DNA from: DSVQ01 sp964484765
GTDB lineage: Bacteria > Planctomycetota > Planctomycetia > Planctomycetales > Planctomycetaceae
Direction: 5' to 3'
DNA length: 64,000 nt
Assembly: GCA_964484765.1 (NCBI GenBank)
Contig: CAZAGI010000010.1
Coordinates: 1-64,000, forward strand
The notes under the pieces are model-generated. The model made no database searches and was not told the DNA's origin. It saw only the letters and a list, made by a program, of their open reading frames with translations. Positions within the stretch are counted from its first letter, which is position 1. Each line of letters begins with the position of its first letter. The position numbers were made by a program, and so were the translations under genes. This document shows positions 9,203-18,308 of this stretch, piece by piece.

Positions 9203-10066
9203 GTGAGTGAATCGCTGAGACGTGACGGCATGCAGTTCGATTTTTCCCAGGATGAAGAATTCTCAAAGCTGCTCCAGCGGCGACAGGAGATTAATCTCTC
9301 GGTTGTCGCGCTGGAGATTGCCCGCGATGCCTATCCGCAACTGGATTTCGCTCATTCGCTGCGCTGGATTGCCAAGCGTGGCAGCGAATTAATCGCGCCG
9401 GCCGCGCGGTGTGAAACAGACCGTGCGCTGCTGAAGGAACTCGGCCGTTCACTGGCCGGGACGCATGGTCTGCACGGTGATAAGGAAGCCTTTCACCGTC
9501 CGGAAGCCAGCTACCTGCATCGCGTGATTGAAACCGGTGTGGGGATCCCGATCAGCCTGTCTCTCGTTTATTCTGCCGTTGCCGAAGAAGCCGGGATTGA
9601 GCTGTCCGGGGTCGCGGCACCGATGCATTTTCTCACGCGCTACGACGGTTCCAGCGGCACATTTTTTGTGGACGCGTTCCATCAGGGTCGCGTCCTCAGC
9701 TATGACCGTTGCGTGCGTTGGTTGCAAGAGCTCACGGAATTATCCGCGGAGGACATCGAGCCCATGCTGCAACCGGCGCGGCCGCGGGAAATTGTGACAC
9801 GGATGTTGAACAATCTGAAAGCCTTGTATGTGCAAGGGGAACAATGGCACTCCGCCTGGGATGTCCAGCGGCGGCTGACCGCGCTGCAACCCGGCTCGTT
9901 CGATCAGCGGCGTGACCTGGCGCTCGTGGCCATGAAAACGAATCGGCCCGGAGTGGCGATCGATCTTTTGCAGGTCTGCCTGAAGGATTGCGATGCCGAG
10001 AAAGACCGTCTGATGCTCACGCAATATCTGCACGCCGCCGAACAGTTGTTGTCGGCGTGGAATTGA
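9203..10066 (+). CDS. SirB1-like transglutaminase-fold protein
   Basis: A 287-residue protein of the SirB1/transglutaminase-core-2 family. Recognisable stretches are LEIARDAYPQLD near the N-terminus, HGDKEAFHRPEASYLHRVI, GIPISLSLVYSAVAEEAG and GVAAPMHFLTRY, then a helical TPR-like C-terminus (VTRMLNNLKALYVQ, AWDVQRRLTAL). Family members have the fold of transglutaminases but usually lack part of the catalytic triad, and their biochemical role is unresolved. The GTG at 9203 is the longest start; an ATG at 9230 is equally acceptable. The gene is divergent from the ABC-F gene and ends 22 bases before the convergent peptidase gene. Confidence 0.85.
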   Translation: MSESLRRDGMQFDFSQDEEFSKLLQRRQEINLSVVALEIARDAYPQLDFAHSLRWIAKRGSELIAPAARCETDRALLKELGRSLAGTHGLHGDKEAFHRPEASYLHRVIETGVGIPISLSLVYSAVAEEAGIELSGVAAPMHFLTRYDGSSGTFFVDAFHQGRVLSYDRCVRWLQELTELSAEDIEPMLQPARPREIVTRMLNNLKALYVQGEQWHSAWDVQRRLTALQPGSFDQRRDLALVAMKTNRPGVAIDLLQVCLKDCDAEKDRLMLTQYLHAAEQLLSAWN

Positions 10067-10088
10067 CGACGCGGACCCTACGCTGGAA

Positions 10089-11114
10089 TTACTCCACGCG
10101 ATGCAGCGCCGGTTGTGTCAGCGTCGTGCGGGCGCGGCGCTCCGATGATGCGGGGTTCGCGATAGCGGCGAGCGGTTGAGCCAAGGTCCCGCGTGACCGG
10201 GTGGCGGCGCTCGCCACGGTCCGTTCGGCTGGCGGCAAGTTTTCGTTCTTTGTAGACCGCCGCGGCCAGTCTCCCGGTTCTCCCAGCACCACGTGCCACT
10301 CGGGCGACTGGCCGCGGATGGTCGGCACCTCACGCGTTGATCGGCGTCGATCCGCAATCATCTGTCCTTCCGGCGCCGTCATTTCCGGGCTGCCGGCGAG
10401 AATCCACTGGTCCAGATCTTTTTCGAGTGCTTCGATCCGTTCATAGCCATATTGGTCCCGCAGGGCCCGATCCCAGCCGTCTTGAAACGACTGACTTAAA
10501 AACTGCAAATACCGCCGTCGGTCACTCTGCTGGATGAGAAAATCAGCCAGCGAGTACCCTTCGGCGTACAGCGTCAGCACCTGCTGCTGGTCTGTCGGGT
10601 AATCGCGCATTGGCAGCAGTTTTTTCAGCGGGATCTTTTTGTTTGTGTTCATGACCTGTTCGTGCAGTTTTTTGAGCCGACGGCGTTCCGATTCGTGCTC
10701 GATCAGCGACGCGGCCCCTTCGTCAGCCCATCGCGGCAGCGGACGACGGAAGTAGCATGCGAATATGGTGTGATTGATTTCGTGCGGAAGAACAGAATCG
10801 AGGATACGTTCTTCCGTTCCCTGAACCTGCATGTTCCAGCCGTAGACTTCACCGCGATCGAACTGGAAGGTGGTGGCTCCGCCGGCCCCCAGTTGGCCGG
10901 CCTTCACTTGAATCGGGCAGCGGCTAGACCACCGTGGCATTTCTTTGCCGGTCCACAGCACCGATAGTTCCTTCCGGTACACTTCAGCGGCTTCGCCCAC
11001 CTGCTTCGCGAAGTCGGCGTCCTGCGCCGTGACCACGAAATTGGGGGTGTGGAAAACCGCTCCGGCCGAAGTGGGGGCGGAGCACACCAAGACAGTCCAA
11101 AGCACAGCGTCCAT
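10089..11114 (-). CDS. secreted gluzincin-like zinc metallopeptidase (DUF1570-type)
   Basis: A 341-residue protein. A short hydrophobic N-terminus (AVLWTVLVCSAPTSAGA) looks like a signal peptide, although without the usual basic start. The core has LPHEINHTIFA, an HExxH zinc motif, followed about 20 residues later by PRWADEGAASLIE, whose Glu would be the third zinc ligand as in gluzincins. A helical segment follows, and the C-terminal roughly 90 residues are basic and probably disordered. The closest family I can name is the DUF1570-like peptidase group common in planctomycetes. The ATG at 11114 is the first possible start, since a TGA lies in frame 24 bases upstream. It is convergent with the SirB1-like gene. 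Substrate unknown. Confidence 0.75.
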   Translation of the reverse strand: MDAVLWTVLVCSAPTSAGAVFHTPNFVVTAQDADFAKQVGEAAEVYRKELSVLWTGKEMPRWSSRCPIQVKAGQLGAGGATTFQFDRGEVYGWNMQVQGTEERILDSVLPHEINHTIFACYFRRPLPRWADEGAASLIEHESERRRLKKLHEQVMNTNKKIPLKKLLPMRDYPTDQQQVLTLYAEGYSLADFLIQQSDRRRYLQFLSQSFQDGWDRALRDQYGYERIEALEKDLDQWILAGSPEMTAPEGQMIADRRRSTREVPTIRGQSPEWHVVLGEPGDWPRRSTKNENLPPAERTVASAATRSRGTLAQPLAAIANPASSERRARTTLTQPALHRVE

Positions 11115-11538
11115 GCCGCACGTCGTCCGCGAGAGTCAATTTCGGTGGATCGGCATCCATGCCAATCGCGACAGACGAAGGAGCAAACTCTGGACCGTAG
11201 CGACCGGCGTTCAGGCGCAGGAATGTTTGGATTGTCGTAACCATTTATGTTGAAATGTGTTGCGGAGAAATGCAATGCCGCGACCACCGGGGCGGCGGGC
11301 AATTGTCGTTGTAAAATCTGCAATTCAGTGTCGAATCGTGCTATCCGGTTTCGCGGCAGGACGGTCAGCGTCGGCATCCCCGGCGCGTTGTGCTCGACTG
11401 CCCCGCGCTGCATTCGCGGCGGTCTTCCCGACGGCGAGTGAGGGAACACGCGGGTTGGGCTGCCCTTTTTCGCGTTCGAGACCCGATAGCAAAGATCTGC
11501 AATCTTTTCGCCGCCGAACTCGTTTGGAGCACACCGCC
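11115..11538. other. divergent intergenic region, no confident content
   Basis: These 424 bases separate the minus-strand peptidase from a plus-strand unknown gene. Short open frames cross it on both strands, but none has a ribosome binding site with protein-like composition. Promoters for both flanking genes are expected here; I cannot point to convincing hexamers or operators. Confidence 0.45.
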
Positions 11539-12021
11539 TTGGCTCATTCCCACCTGCTTGTGCAACACCTGCTCAAACAGTTGGAGCAGCACGCCTCCTC
11601 GCGGACGGAGCGTGATCCCCGTCCCCAGTGGCTGGTGCGACTAATTGATCAGGCCGCCGACTGTTTTGTTCCCCTGCACGGCGTGGCCCGCGTGGGCTAT
11701 GAATGCGAACTGGTGGAAAGCGGCTGGGAAGCGCGGATGTACCTCGGGTCGACCGAAATTGTCGGCGGGGCGGCCGACGGAAAATCGCGAGTCGCCAGCT
11801 TCGAGTTTGACGTCTCAGCCCTGACGACGTGCTTCTCCCGTGTCGACGAAATGAGGTGGAATGTCGCCGGGGGTGAGACCGGCGGGTCGTTTCTGACCGT
11901 TCGCGGTACCATTGGTGAAGAGGCGGTCTGTGTGAAGGCCTATTCGAAAGCGCCGCACCATGCCGGTCCGGCACTGCGCGAATACGTCGACGGCCGTATC
12001 CGACCGGTGGAAGGCGTTTAG
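11539..12021 (+). CDS. hypothetical protein, about 160 residues
   Basis: A 160-residue soluble protein that I do not recognise. The open frame extends much further upstream, but the upstream part is Arg/Ala/Ser-rich and not protein-like. The TTG at 11539 has GGAG about 10 bases upstream and gives a sensible start (AHSHLLVQHLLKQLEQH). The rest looks like a beta-rich domain: VGYECELVESGWEARMYLG, SFEFDVSALTTCFSRVDEMRW, GSFLTVRGTIGEEAVCVKAYS. There is no signal peptide. It precedes the M50 peptidase gene on the same strand by 130 bases. Existence is well supported, start moderately, function not at all. Confidence 0.6.
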   Translation: MAHSHLLVQHLLKQLEQHASSRTERDPRPQWLVRLIDQAADCFVPLHGVARVGYECELVESGWEARMYLGSTEIVGGAADGKSRVASFEFDVSALTTCFSRVDEMRWNVAGGETGGSFLTVRGTIGEEAVCVKAYSKAPHHAGPALREYVDGRIRPVEGV

Positions 12022-12151
12022 CTCGCTTGGGATGTCACCGGGATCCGCCGCGGTTGCCTGTCGCGCGGCGCGCCATGCTCGGATTGCCGCATGCAGATGA
12101 TCGCGATACAGTCCTGCGGTGTCTGACATTCGTTCGTGAACAGGCGGCGGC

Positions 12152-12820
12152 ATGCTACCGGTCGAGGGGACTCCATTTGATCTGCAGTTTCCGCTGGGCC
12201 GCATTCCGGTCCGAGTGCTGCCGACATTCTGGTTGCTGGCGGTGTATATCCGCTGGAACCCGGACCGTCCCGACTTGATGGCCATCTGGGTGCTGTGCCT
12301 GTTCTTTTCGATTCTGATTCACGAACTCGGTCACGCGCTCGTCGCCGAAGGCTTCGGGTATGCGACGGAAATCACGCTGTACCATTTTGGTGGCTTTGCG
12401 CGATTTCATCCGGGGTATCATTTTCCGCCGTACCGGTCGCTGCTGATCTCGCTCGCGGGACCATTCGCACAGTTTTTTCTGGCAGGGCTGACGCTCGCCG
12501 TGATGGTCGGCTACACGTTGCTGGAAGGGCCAAAGCATGACTATGCCAATGCTGCCTTCTCCGATTTGCTGTGGATCAATATCGCCTATCCGATTCTGAA
12601 CCTGTTTCCGTTGTTGCCCTTGGACGGCGGACAGATTCTGCAGGCGCTGCTGGGTATGGCGGGATTAAGAACCGCGGCGATTTGGACACTACGGGTGAGC
12701 ATCCTCACCGGCGTGCTGGCCGCCGTGCTGATGGTAAACCTGGGCGCGACCGGTATGGCGATCATGTTCGGCCTGCTCGTCATGCAAAACGTCCAGGATT
12801 TACAGGCGCGCGCCTGGTAA
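12152..12820 (+). CDS. M50 family membrane metallopeptidase (site-2 protease-like)
   Basis: A 222-residue integral membrane protein with about five to six hydrophobic segments. The zinc motif HELGH (His57, Glu58, His61) sits within the second hydrophobic segment, and the third ligand Asp158 is in NLFPLLPLDGGQ, the standard pair of motifs of site-2 proteases. It lacks a PDZ or CBS domain, so it is a minimal form. Members cleave transmembrane substrates within the membrane, often to release regulators; no candidate anti-sigma factor lies next to it. The ATG at 12152 fits the family start. It is convergent with the DUF4340 gene, 25 bases away. Confidence 0.9.
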   Translation: MLPVEGTPFDLQFPLGRIPVRVLPTFWLLAVYIRWNPDRPDLMAIWVLCLFFSILIHELGHALVAEGFGYATEITLYHFGGFARFHPGYHFPPYRSLLISLAGPFAQFFLAGLTLAVMVGYTLLEGPKHDYANAAFSDLLWINIAYPILNLFPLLPLDGGQILQALLGMAGLRTAAIWTLRVSILTGVLAAVLMVNLGATGMAIMFGLLVMQNVQDLQARAW

Positions 12821-12845
12821 TTCCCGGACGTTGTGAGTGGTCGGC

Positions 12846-14465
12846 TCACTTCGGCGGGGCACCGAAGTTGAACGGCAAACCGGCTCCACCCGGAGCAGCA
12901 TCGGCACCGCCCGCGGGATTGTCCGCGGACTTCTCCTTCACCAACGTCTTGCGTCCCTGACGCAGATTCTCAAAGCTGTCTGCAGAGATCACGTAGTACC
13001 AGTTGGCAAAACGATTGTTGAGCTCTTTCACCTTCTTTTCGCCGTCCTTCACCTTCTGATCGAACGTTTTCTCATCGGCTTCAAATTTCGTCTTATCCGA
13101 CTCGTACTTCGCGGCGAGGGCGTCGTAGATCCGCTTCTTCTCGTTGTACTCGGCGAGCGGACCAACGTTCTCGGGTTGGTTAGCGCTCGCGGGACTGTCT
13201 TCCGCACGAGCCGGGACGTCCACCTTCGGCGCTTCGCCCGGATCTTCCGGCTTCACCGGCGCTTCGGGCTTCGTTCCCAAGGCTTCGGTGCTCAACTGCG
13301 TCGTCACGAACAGATAGCGGCTTTTCGGCTTATTCGTATCGGCCGGCTTCTTTTTGTCGGCGGCGTCATCCGGTTTGGCTTCTTCGCCGTCTTTCTTTTC
13401 GCCATCGTTCGCGAAGCCAAACTCGATTTCCTCTTCGCTGCCGCTGAAGACTTCGCCGAAGTGAAGCAGATACTCGACCCCTTCGTTGGTCGCGGCGATG
13501 ACGTCGCCTTCCTTCGAGACGAGTTGCTGGCCACCGTCCGGCGTCTGGGCGAAGAAGAACCCTTTGATTCCCAGGTCCATGGCTGTGGCTTGATCGATCT
13601 TGATGCCGGAATCGAGTCGCAGATCACGCTGCAGCTTGATCGGTTTCGGGCGGACACCCACGATTTTCAGATCATCGAGCGCGGTCACCAGCTTGCGAAC
13701 TTCATCCTGATTGACTTCTTCCTTGGCTTCGTCGATGCCGCTCATTTTCCAGGGATCGGACGATGTTTTGCGGGTGAGAACGTTTTGTTCACGTCCCACA
13801 ATCCGACCCCGATCAGTATCCACCGAGTAATTGTCGATGGTTACGTTGGTCAGTTTGAAGCCATCGAGTTTGAGCAAATCTGGTTCGATCCAGTCGGCGA
13901 ACTTGGTCGAGAGCTGCAGTTCCACCTTGGCTTCGTAGGTGGCATTCTCATCGGGACGGCGGATGAAGAAATAACCCGTGCGGTTGGGAACCTGCTTGCC
14001 GACGATGTAATCCGCCAGGGGCTTGCCGCTTTGGTCTCTCAACGTGATCCGTTGCCCGCGCTTCAACGATTCGGATTTTTCGTCGAGCGGGTCAATGACC
14101 TCGAACTCCGCGTGTTCGGCGGCACGCTGCCCGGCAAGCGCTTCGCGTTTCAGTTGGATCATCGACGCGGCGCACTTCGCGAGGCGGTCTTTGCCGTCGG
14201 CGGGATAGTTGTGCCGCGACGGAATGCGCCACAAGCCATCTTTGAAGGCGACGCCGAAGACCCGCGCCTCGGCGGTATCGGGATTGTAAGCGATGACGTC
14301 GAGCTGCTTGGCGTCATCGGGGTTCTTGAAGTCCGGATAGAACTCCTTGCCGACGTCGCTGAACGCCGGCGGCGCTTTCGGAGTACTGGGCGCGGCAACC
14401 CAGGCGATGACCAGCGACGCTGCCGCCGTCACGATGAAGGAAAGGGTGCGTTGGATTTCGTTCAT
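12846..14465 (-). CDS. DUF4340 domain protein, partner of a Gld-type ABC system
   Basis: A 539-residue protein with an N-terminal membrane anchor (TLSFIVTAAASLVIAWVAA) and a large exterior part. DUF4340 repeats are recognisable: KDGLWRIPSRHNYPADGKDRLAKCAASMIQL and the later PSDQ-like segments typical of proteins encoded next to GldG. About 380-500 is low complexity, rich in Lys, Pro, Asp and Glu, then a coiled coil (YDALAAKYESDKTKFEADEKT). The ATG at 14465 has GAGGGA 7 bases upstream. It is the third gene of an operon after the ATPase and the GldF-GldG fusion, and lies 80 bases downstream of the latter. It probably forms part of the exterior of that transporter; the transported substrate is unknown. 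Confidence 0.85.
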   Translation of the reverse strand: MNEIQRTLSFIVTAAASLVIAWVAAPSTPKAPPAFSDVGKEFYPDFKNPDDAKQLDVIAYNPDTAEARVFGVAFKDGLWRIPSRHNYPADGKDRLAKCAASMIQLKREALAGQRAAEHAEFEVIDPLDEKSESLKRGQRITLRDQSGKPLADYIVGKQVPNRTGYFFIRRPDENATYEAKVELQLSTKFADWIEPDLLKLDGFKLTNVTIDNYSVDTDRGRIVGREQNVLTRKTSSDPWKMSGIDEAKEEVNQDEVRKLVTALDDLKIVGVRPKPIKLQRDLRLDSGIKIDQATAMDLGIKGFFFAQTPDGGQQLVSKEGDVIAATNEGVEYLLHFGEVFSGSEEEIEFGFANDGEKKDGEEAKPDDAADKKKPADTNKPKSRYLFVTTQLSTEALGTKPEAPVKPEDPGEAPKVDVPARAEDSPASANQPENVGPLAEYNEKKRIYDALAAKYESDKTKFEADEKTFDQKVKDGEKKVKELNNRFANWYYVISADSFENLRQGRKTLVKEKSADNPAGGADAAPGGAGLPFNFGAPPK

Positions 14466-14513
14466 TTCGAAGTCCCTCAATCAAATCGGGGCTGTCCCCG
14501 TGAAGTTCTTACT

Positions 14514-14542
14514 GTCGCCCTGTCGCGGAGCGACAGAGCGAC
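14514..14542. repeat. palindromic repeat between gldFG and DUF4340 genes
   Basis: The inverted repeat CTGTCGC / GCGACAG with a 3-base centre (14520-14536) is framed by a second pair, GTCGC and GCGAC. The 13-mer GTCGCCCTGTCGC at 14514-14526 recurs exactly at 55796-55808, where it is again part of a palindrome. It sits in the gap between two co-transcribed genes and could form an intercistronic hairpin. No T-run follows, so it is not an ordinary terminator. Confidence 0.7.
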
Positions 14543-14545
14543 TTT

Positions 14546-17218
14546 CTATTTAGCGGTGCGACGCCGCGCGGGCGGTACTTCACGCTGTTCGTTTTGCAGG
14601 CGGAAGGCCCAGACAAAAAATCCGAGGATCAACGCGGGGATCGGTGGGAGGATCGTCGCCAACAGGAAGAACCGATGCTCGATGCGTTGGACTTCCCGTT
14701 CCGTGTGAGCGCGAATCTCGTCCAGCTTCCGTTGTTTTTCCATCTCGATTTCGGCTTCGCTCACTTCGATCCGCCGCGAGGCTTCCGACTGGGCGAGCGC
14801 CTTTTGCTGCGCCCGGGCCAGGTCGTCCAGCGTTTCGTCCTTGTCGATTTTCTTCAACTTTTCGTTGAAGCGATCCTTGGCTTCGTCCAGTTTTTTCTTC
14901 GCTTCTTCGGCGGCCAGTTCGCGTTCATCGTTGCTCTGCTTGATGAATTTCGCGGTTTGCTTTTCCACCGCAGTCAGCGTGCGGTGTTTTGCGCGCCGCT
15001 TCCGCAGATCGATGTAGGCCTGATCGCCTGCGAGCGAATCGACGGCGTTCAGCACGAATGTCACGTTATCGAGATCGAGGCCGTACATCCGGCGTTCGCG
15101 AACCATGAAGAACCAGTCCGAGATGATGTCGACGTCGGCGACATAAATCACGTTGATCTTCGTGTCTTTGTCGGCTTCATCCGACTTGATCAAGGCTCCC
15201 ACAACATGCGCGGTTTCGTCCGAACGCCGCCGCGGGTTCTCGATGATGTCGACGCCGCCGAACATTCCGGGGCGGACGAAATCTTCCCAGTCGAGCAAGC
15301 CCGCGTTCTTTCCGGTCCGCAGCAGCGGTTCGAACTTCAGTTTGCTGCCTTCACGAGGGCGGATGGTGCCGGAGAAGAACAGCAGCAGTTCCTGCAAGCC
15401 GCTGGTGATGTCGTTTTCGCTATTAAAGGCCGAGTCGGTGCCGCTCTTCTTGCTGATGGCGACCATTTCGGGACGGACGACGTCGGCGTATTCCGGGTGG
15501 AGCAACAGGATGGTGTCGGCCCAAACGACCTGGTCGTAGTTCCATTGGACGCCGAGCATGTTGACCAGCGATGTCGCTTTGCCGCCATCGGCTTTCATTT
15601 CCGGCGGCGGTCCACCCATCATCATGCCGCCCTGTCGCGGCTTCGGCTGTTTCGGGGCCATGCCGGGATTAAATGCCGGCAGTGGGTCATCGAAGATCAG
15701 CGTTGGTTTCCCTTTGCGAACATAGTCCACCAGGTTGCCCATCTGGTTCTGATCGAGCGACGACGGCAGAACTGCCACCAGCACATCAAACTTGGAATCG
15801 TCAATCGGCCCGGCGGCGGAGACCGTTTCCACGTTGTATTGCTTCTTGAGTTCCGACACGATCCGCCATTCCGGCGAACTCCGGAACGACTGCATATCGA
15901 ACCCGCCGTTGATTTTCGCGTCGGTTTCGAGGATGCCGATGGTCCGGCGTTTTTCATTGGCGACGGTCCGCACCGAGCGGGTGAGTTCGTATTCAATCGG
16001 GATGGCGACTTCAAAGAACGGCACCACAACTTCGTTCGCGCCGCTGTTGATCACGCAGCCAAGGAAGACGTCGTCGACCTGAATGCGGCCGCCGCGCTCG
16101 GACTGCACCTTGCGGGGCTCGACACCGAATTTGCGGGCTTCATCCGCCTGCGGGCTGAACGGGTCGACTTCCACCACGCGGACGGTGATCAGCCCGCGAC
16201 CGTACTGCTGGTACTGGCTGAGCAACCCGAGCAACGACGTCCGCACCGGGACATACTCCCGCGGCACCTCTTTGCTGACGAAGGCCTGAATGGTGACCGG
16301 GCGTTTGTCGTTCAGATCCTTCAGCAACTTCGTGGTTGTCCCAGTGAGGGTGTACAACCTTTCGGATGTCATATCGCCGCGAAAATTGAAACGCGTCATG
16401 ACCGCGTTGACGCTGAAGAGCACGACTGCCAGCGAGAGGGCGCGAATCGCGTATTGCCAGCCCATGTCGGAACCACGCACGCCACCGGACCAGTGCCGCT
16501 GACCGATGAGGACGAGGTTGACGTAGAGCATCAGCACCACGAACGAAACGAAGTACAAGACCCCGGACAGGGGGATAAAGCCCATGCCGAACTGACGGAA
16601 TTGTTCCGCGAGGCTGAGTTGATCGAAGAGGCGATCGTGGCCGATCCAGCGCGCGGCCCACACCGGCACAGGCAGGTTTCCAATGAACACCGGAATCGCG
16701 CACAGCACCGCCGCGAGAACGAAAGCCACCGTGGCGCTATTGGTGAGATACGACGCCACCATCCCGGCGCTCAGCAGAGCACATCCTGCGAGCCAGTAAC
16801 CAACGTACGTGGTGAAAACCAGGCCCCAGTCCGGGTCGCCGATGAATTCCAGCACCGCACAATGGGTCAGTGAAAAGAGCAGCACGACGGTGTATACGGA
16901 AATGACGGACAGGTACTTCCCGAGCAACACTTCCAGGTCGGAGACCGGCAGAGTGAAGAGCAATTCGTCCGTCCCGAGTTTCTTTTCTTCCGACCACACA
17001 CCCATCGTGATGGCGGGGATGATGAAGAGCAGAATCTGCGGGAAATAGACGTTCAACTTGTCGAGATTCGCGAGGTTGTCGGTGAAGAACTCCTCGCGGA
17101 ACGCCAGGAGCGCCCCCACCAGCACGAAGGCCACAATGAACAGATACCCGATGACTCCGGAGAAATAGCTCCAGAAGTTGCGTTGGAAGACCGCAACAAT
17201 CACATTCAAACGCGGCAT
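14546..17218 (-). CDS. GldF-GldG fusion: ABC-2 permease plus auxiliary exterior domain
   Basis: An 890-residue fusion. The first about 260 residues form six membrane helices of an ABC-2 permease (SYFSGVIGYLFIVAFVLVG, ILLFIIPAITMGVWSEEK, the latter being the typical amphipathic motif). From about 265 a GldG-type region follows after a new membrane helix: RFNFRGDMTSERLYTLT, VTIQAFVSKEVPREYVPV, RRTIGILETDAKI and the 'LVDYVRKGKPTLIFDDP' stretch. The region about 745-850 is a highly charged coiled coil (AAEEAKKKLDEAKDRFNEK) and the protein ends with a membrane helix and a basic tail. The ATG at 17218 has GAGGA about 11 bases upstream. In Flavobacteria gldF and gldG are separate genes linked to gliding; planctomycete fusions of this kind have no demonstrated substrate. 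Operon partner of the upstream ATPase. Confidence 0.9.
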   Translation of the reverse strand: MPRLNVIVAVFQRNFWSYFSGVIGYLFIVAFVLVGALLAFREEFFTDNLANLDKLNVYFPQILLFIIPAITMGVWSEEKKLGTDELLFTLPVSDLEVLLGKYLSVISVYTVVLLFSLTHCAVLEFIGDPDWGLVFTTYVGYWLAGCALLSAGMVASYLTNSATVAFVLAAVLCAIPVFIGNLPVPVWAARWIGHDRLFDQLSLAEQFRQFGMGFIPLSGVLYFVSFVVLMLYVNLVLIGQRHWSGGVRGSDMGWQYAIRALSLAVVLFSVNAVMTRFNFRGDMTSERLYTLTGTTTKLLKDLNDKRPVTIQAFVSKEVPREYVPVRTSLLGLLSQYQQYGRGLITVRVVEVDPFSPQADEARKFGVEPRKVQSERGGRIQVDDVFLGCVINSGANEVVVPFFEVAIPIEYELTRSVRTVANEKRRTIGILETDAKINGGFDMQSFRSSPEWRIVSELKKQYNVETVSAAGPIDDSKFDVLVAVLPSSLDQNQMGNLVDYVRKGKPTLIFDDPLPAFNPGMAPKQPKPRQGGMMMGGPPPEMKADGGKATSLVNMLGVQWNYDQVVWADTILLLHPEYADVVRPEMVAISKKSGTDSAFNSENDITSGLQELLLFFSGTIRPREGSKLKFEPLLRTGKNAGLLDWEDFVRPGMFGGVDIIENPRRRSDETAHVVGALIKSDEADKDTKINVIYVADVDIISDWFFMVRERRMYGLDLDNVTFVLNAVDSLAGDQAYIDLRKRRAKHRTLTAVEKQTAKFIKQSNDERELAAEEAKKKLDEAKDRFNEKLKKIDKDETLDDLARAQQKALAQSEASRRIEVSEAEIEMEKQRKLDEIRAHTEREVQRIEHRFFLLATILPPIPALILGFFVWAFRLQNEQREVPPARRRTAK

Positions 17219-17329
17219 GTTCCGGCGATCCTCGATCAAAAAATCTATCGATGTTCGTCAGGCGGGAAAACACGGGCAGTCAACACCGATGACCAGGTCA
17301 CCGGTGGGCGGGAACAGAAAGCACTGGGG

Positions 17330-18079
17330 CTACTTTCCTGCAGCGGTCAATTCACGGAAGCGCGTCTCCATGGTGTGCCGGCCGCTTTCCATTTCGTCGA
17401 CCGAGCCGTCAAACACCACGCGACCGTCATTAATCAGTACGACGCGGGAGCAGACCGCTTTCACTTCCTGCAGAATGTGGGTCGACAACAGAATCGTCTT
17501 TGTCTGGCTGAGGCTTTCGATCAGCATCCGCACGTCATGCGTCTGATTCGGATCCAGGCCGCTCGTCGGCTCGTCGAGGATCAGCACCTGCGGATCATGC
17601 AGCAGCGCCTGGGCCATCCCGACTCGTTGCCGAAAACCCTTGGAAAGCTTGCCGATCGGCTTGCCCCAGACCGATTGCAGTGAGCATTTGTTGGCGACGT
17701 ATTCCAACCGGTCCCGCATGACATTCGACGCCATGCCCCGGATATCGCCCATGAATCGCAACAACGACGACGGCGTCATTTCCAGATACAGCGGTCCATT
17801 TTCCGGGAGGTACCCCAGCAGCCGGGCGGCTTCCAGGCGATTGGTGCTGACGTCGAAACCACCGATGTAGGCCGAGCCTTCCGACGGGGCCAGATATCCC
17901 GTCAGCATCTTCATGGTGGTCGATTTCCCGGCACCGTTGGGGCCAAGAAAGGCGCAGACCTGACCGCGCGGAACGCTGAAAGACACGTTCTGCGTCGCCG
18001 CGAAGGAACCGTAGAATTTGCTGAGGCCGCGCGCTTCAATCATCGCGCTTCCGGAAGACTTCATCGTCGCTTCCACCAT
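17330..18079 (-). CDS. ABC transporter ATPase (GldA-like)
   Basis: A 249-residue ABC ATPase with Walker A GPNGAGKST, Q-loop region LGYLPENGPLYLEMT, signature KLSKGFRQRVGMA, Walker B VLILDEPTSGLDP and H-loop LLSTHIL. The KLSKG rather than LSGGQ signature is typical of GldA/NatA exporters of the ABC-2 type. It energises the permease encoded immediately downstream. The ATG at 18079 has AGGAG at the ideal 7-base distance; the ATG at 18085 is too close to it. It is the first gene of the operon gldA-like, gldFG fusion, DUF4340. Confidence 0.93.
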   Translation of the reverse strand: MVEATMKSSGSAMIEARGLSKFYGSFAATQNVSFSVPRGQVCAFLGPNGAGKSTTMKMLTGYLAPSEGSAYIGGFDVSTNRLEAARLLGYLPENGPLYLEMTPSSLLRFMGDIRGMASNVMRDRLEYVANKCSLQSVWGKPIGKLSKGFRQRVGMAQALLHDPQVLILDEPTSGLDPNQTHDVRMLIESLSQTKTILLSTHILQEVKAVCSRVVLINDGRVVFDGSVDEMESGRHTMETRFRELTAAGK

Positions 18080-18308
18080 TGTCATGCTCCTGGGCCGTGA
18101 AATCCTGGGCCGCGAGCGACATTTTCAACCCGAAAATGAGCCCTATCCGTTCGCATCCAACTTTCCCATCCATCACCGACCGCTTCCGGGGACGGTGACA
18201 CTCTGTGTAGGGATTACGCAGGTTCTATCCATGCGCGTTGGACGTTGTCCAGTCAAGCGAACGGAAACCGCGTCCCTCGTGGCGGCCTGGGGGATTTTCC
18301 CCTTGTGG

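Noticed and set aside
12837..14708. 623-codon open frame on the plus strand opposite the DUF4340 gene
   Set aside because: It is a mirror of a real gene in GC-rich DNA: its translation is Phe/Arg/Leu/His-rich with no motif, and the minus-strand gene has a ribosome binding site and family motifs.
14594..16873. 759-codon open frame opposite the GldF-GldG fusion
   Set aside because: Composition (Arg, His, Phe, Gln-rich) and complete overlap with a well-supported gene show that it is an antisense artefact of codon bias.
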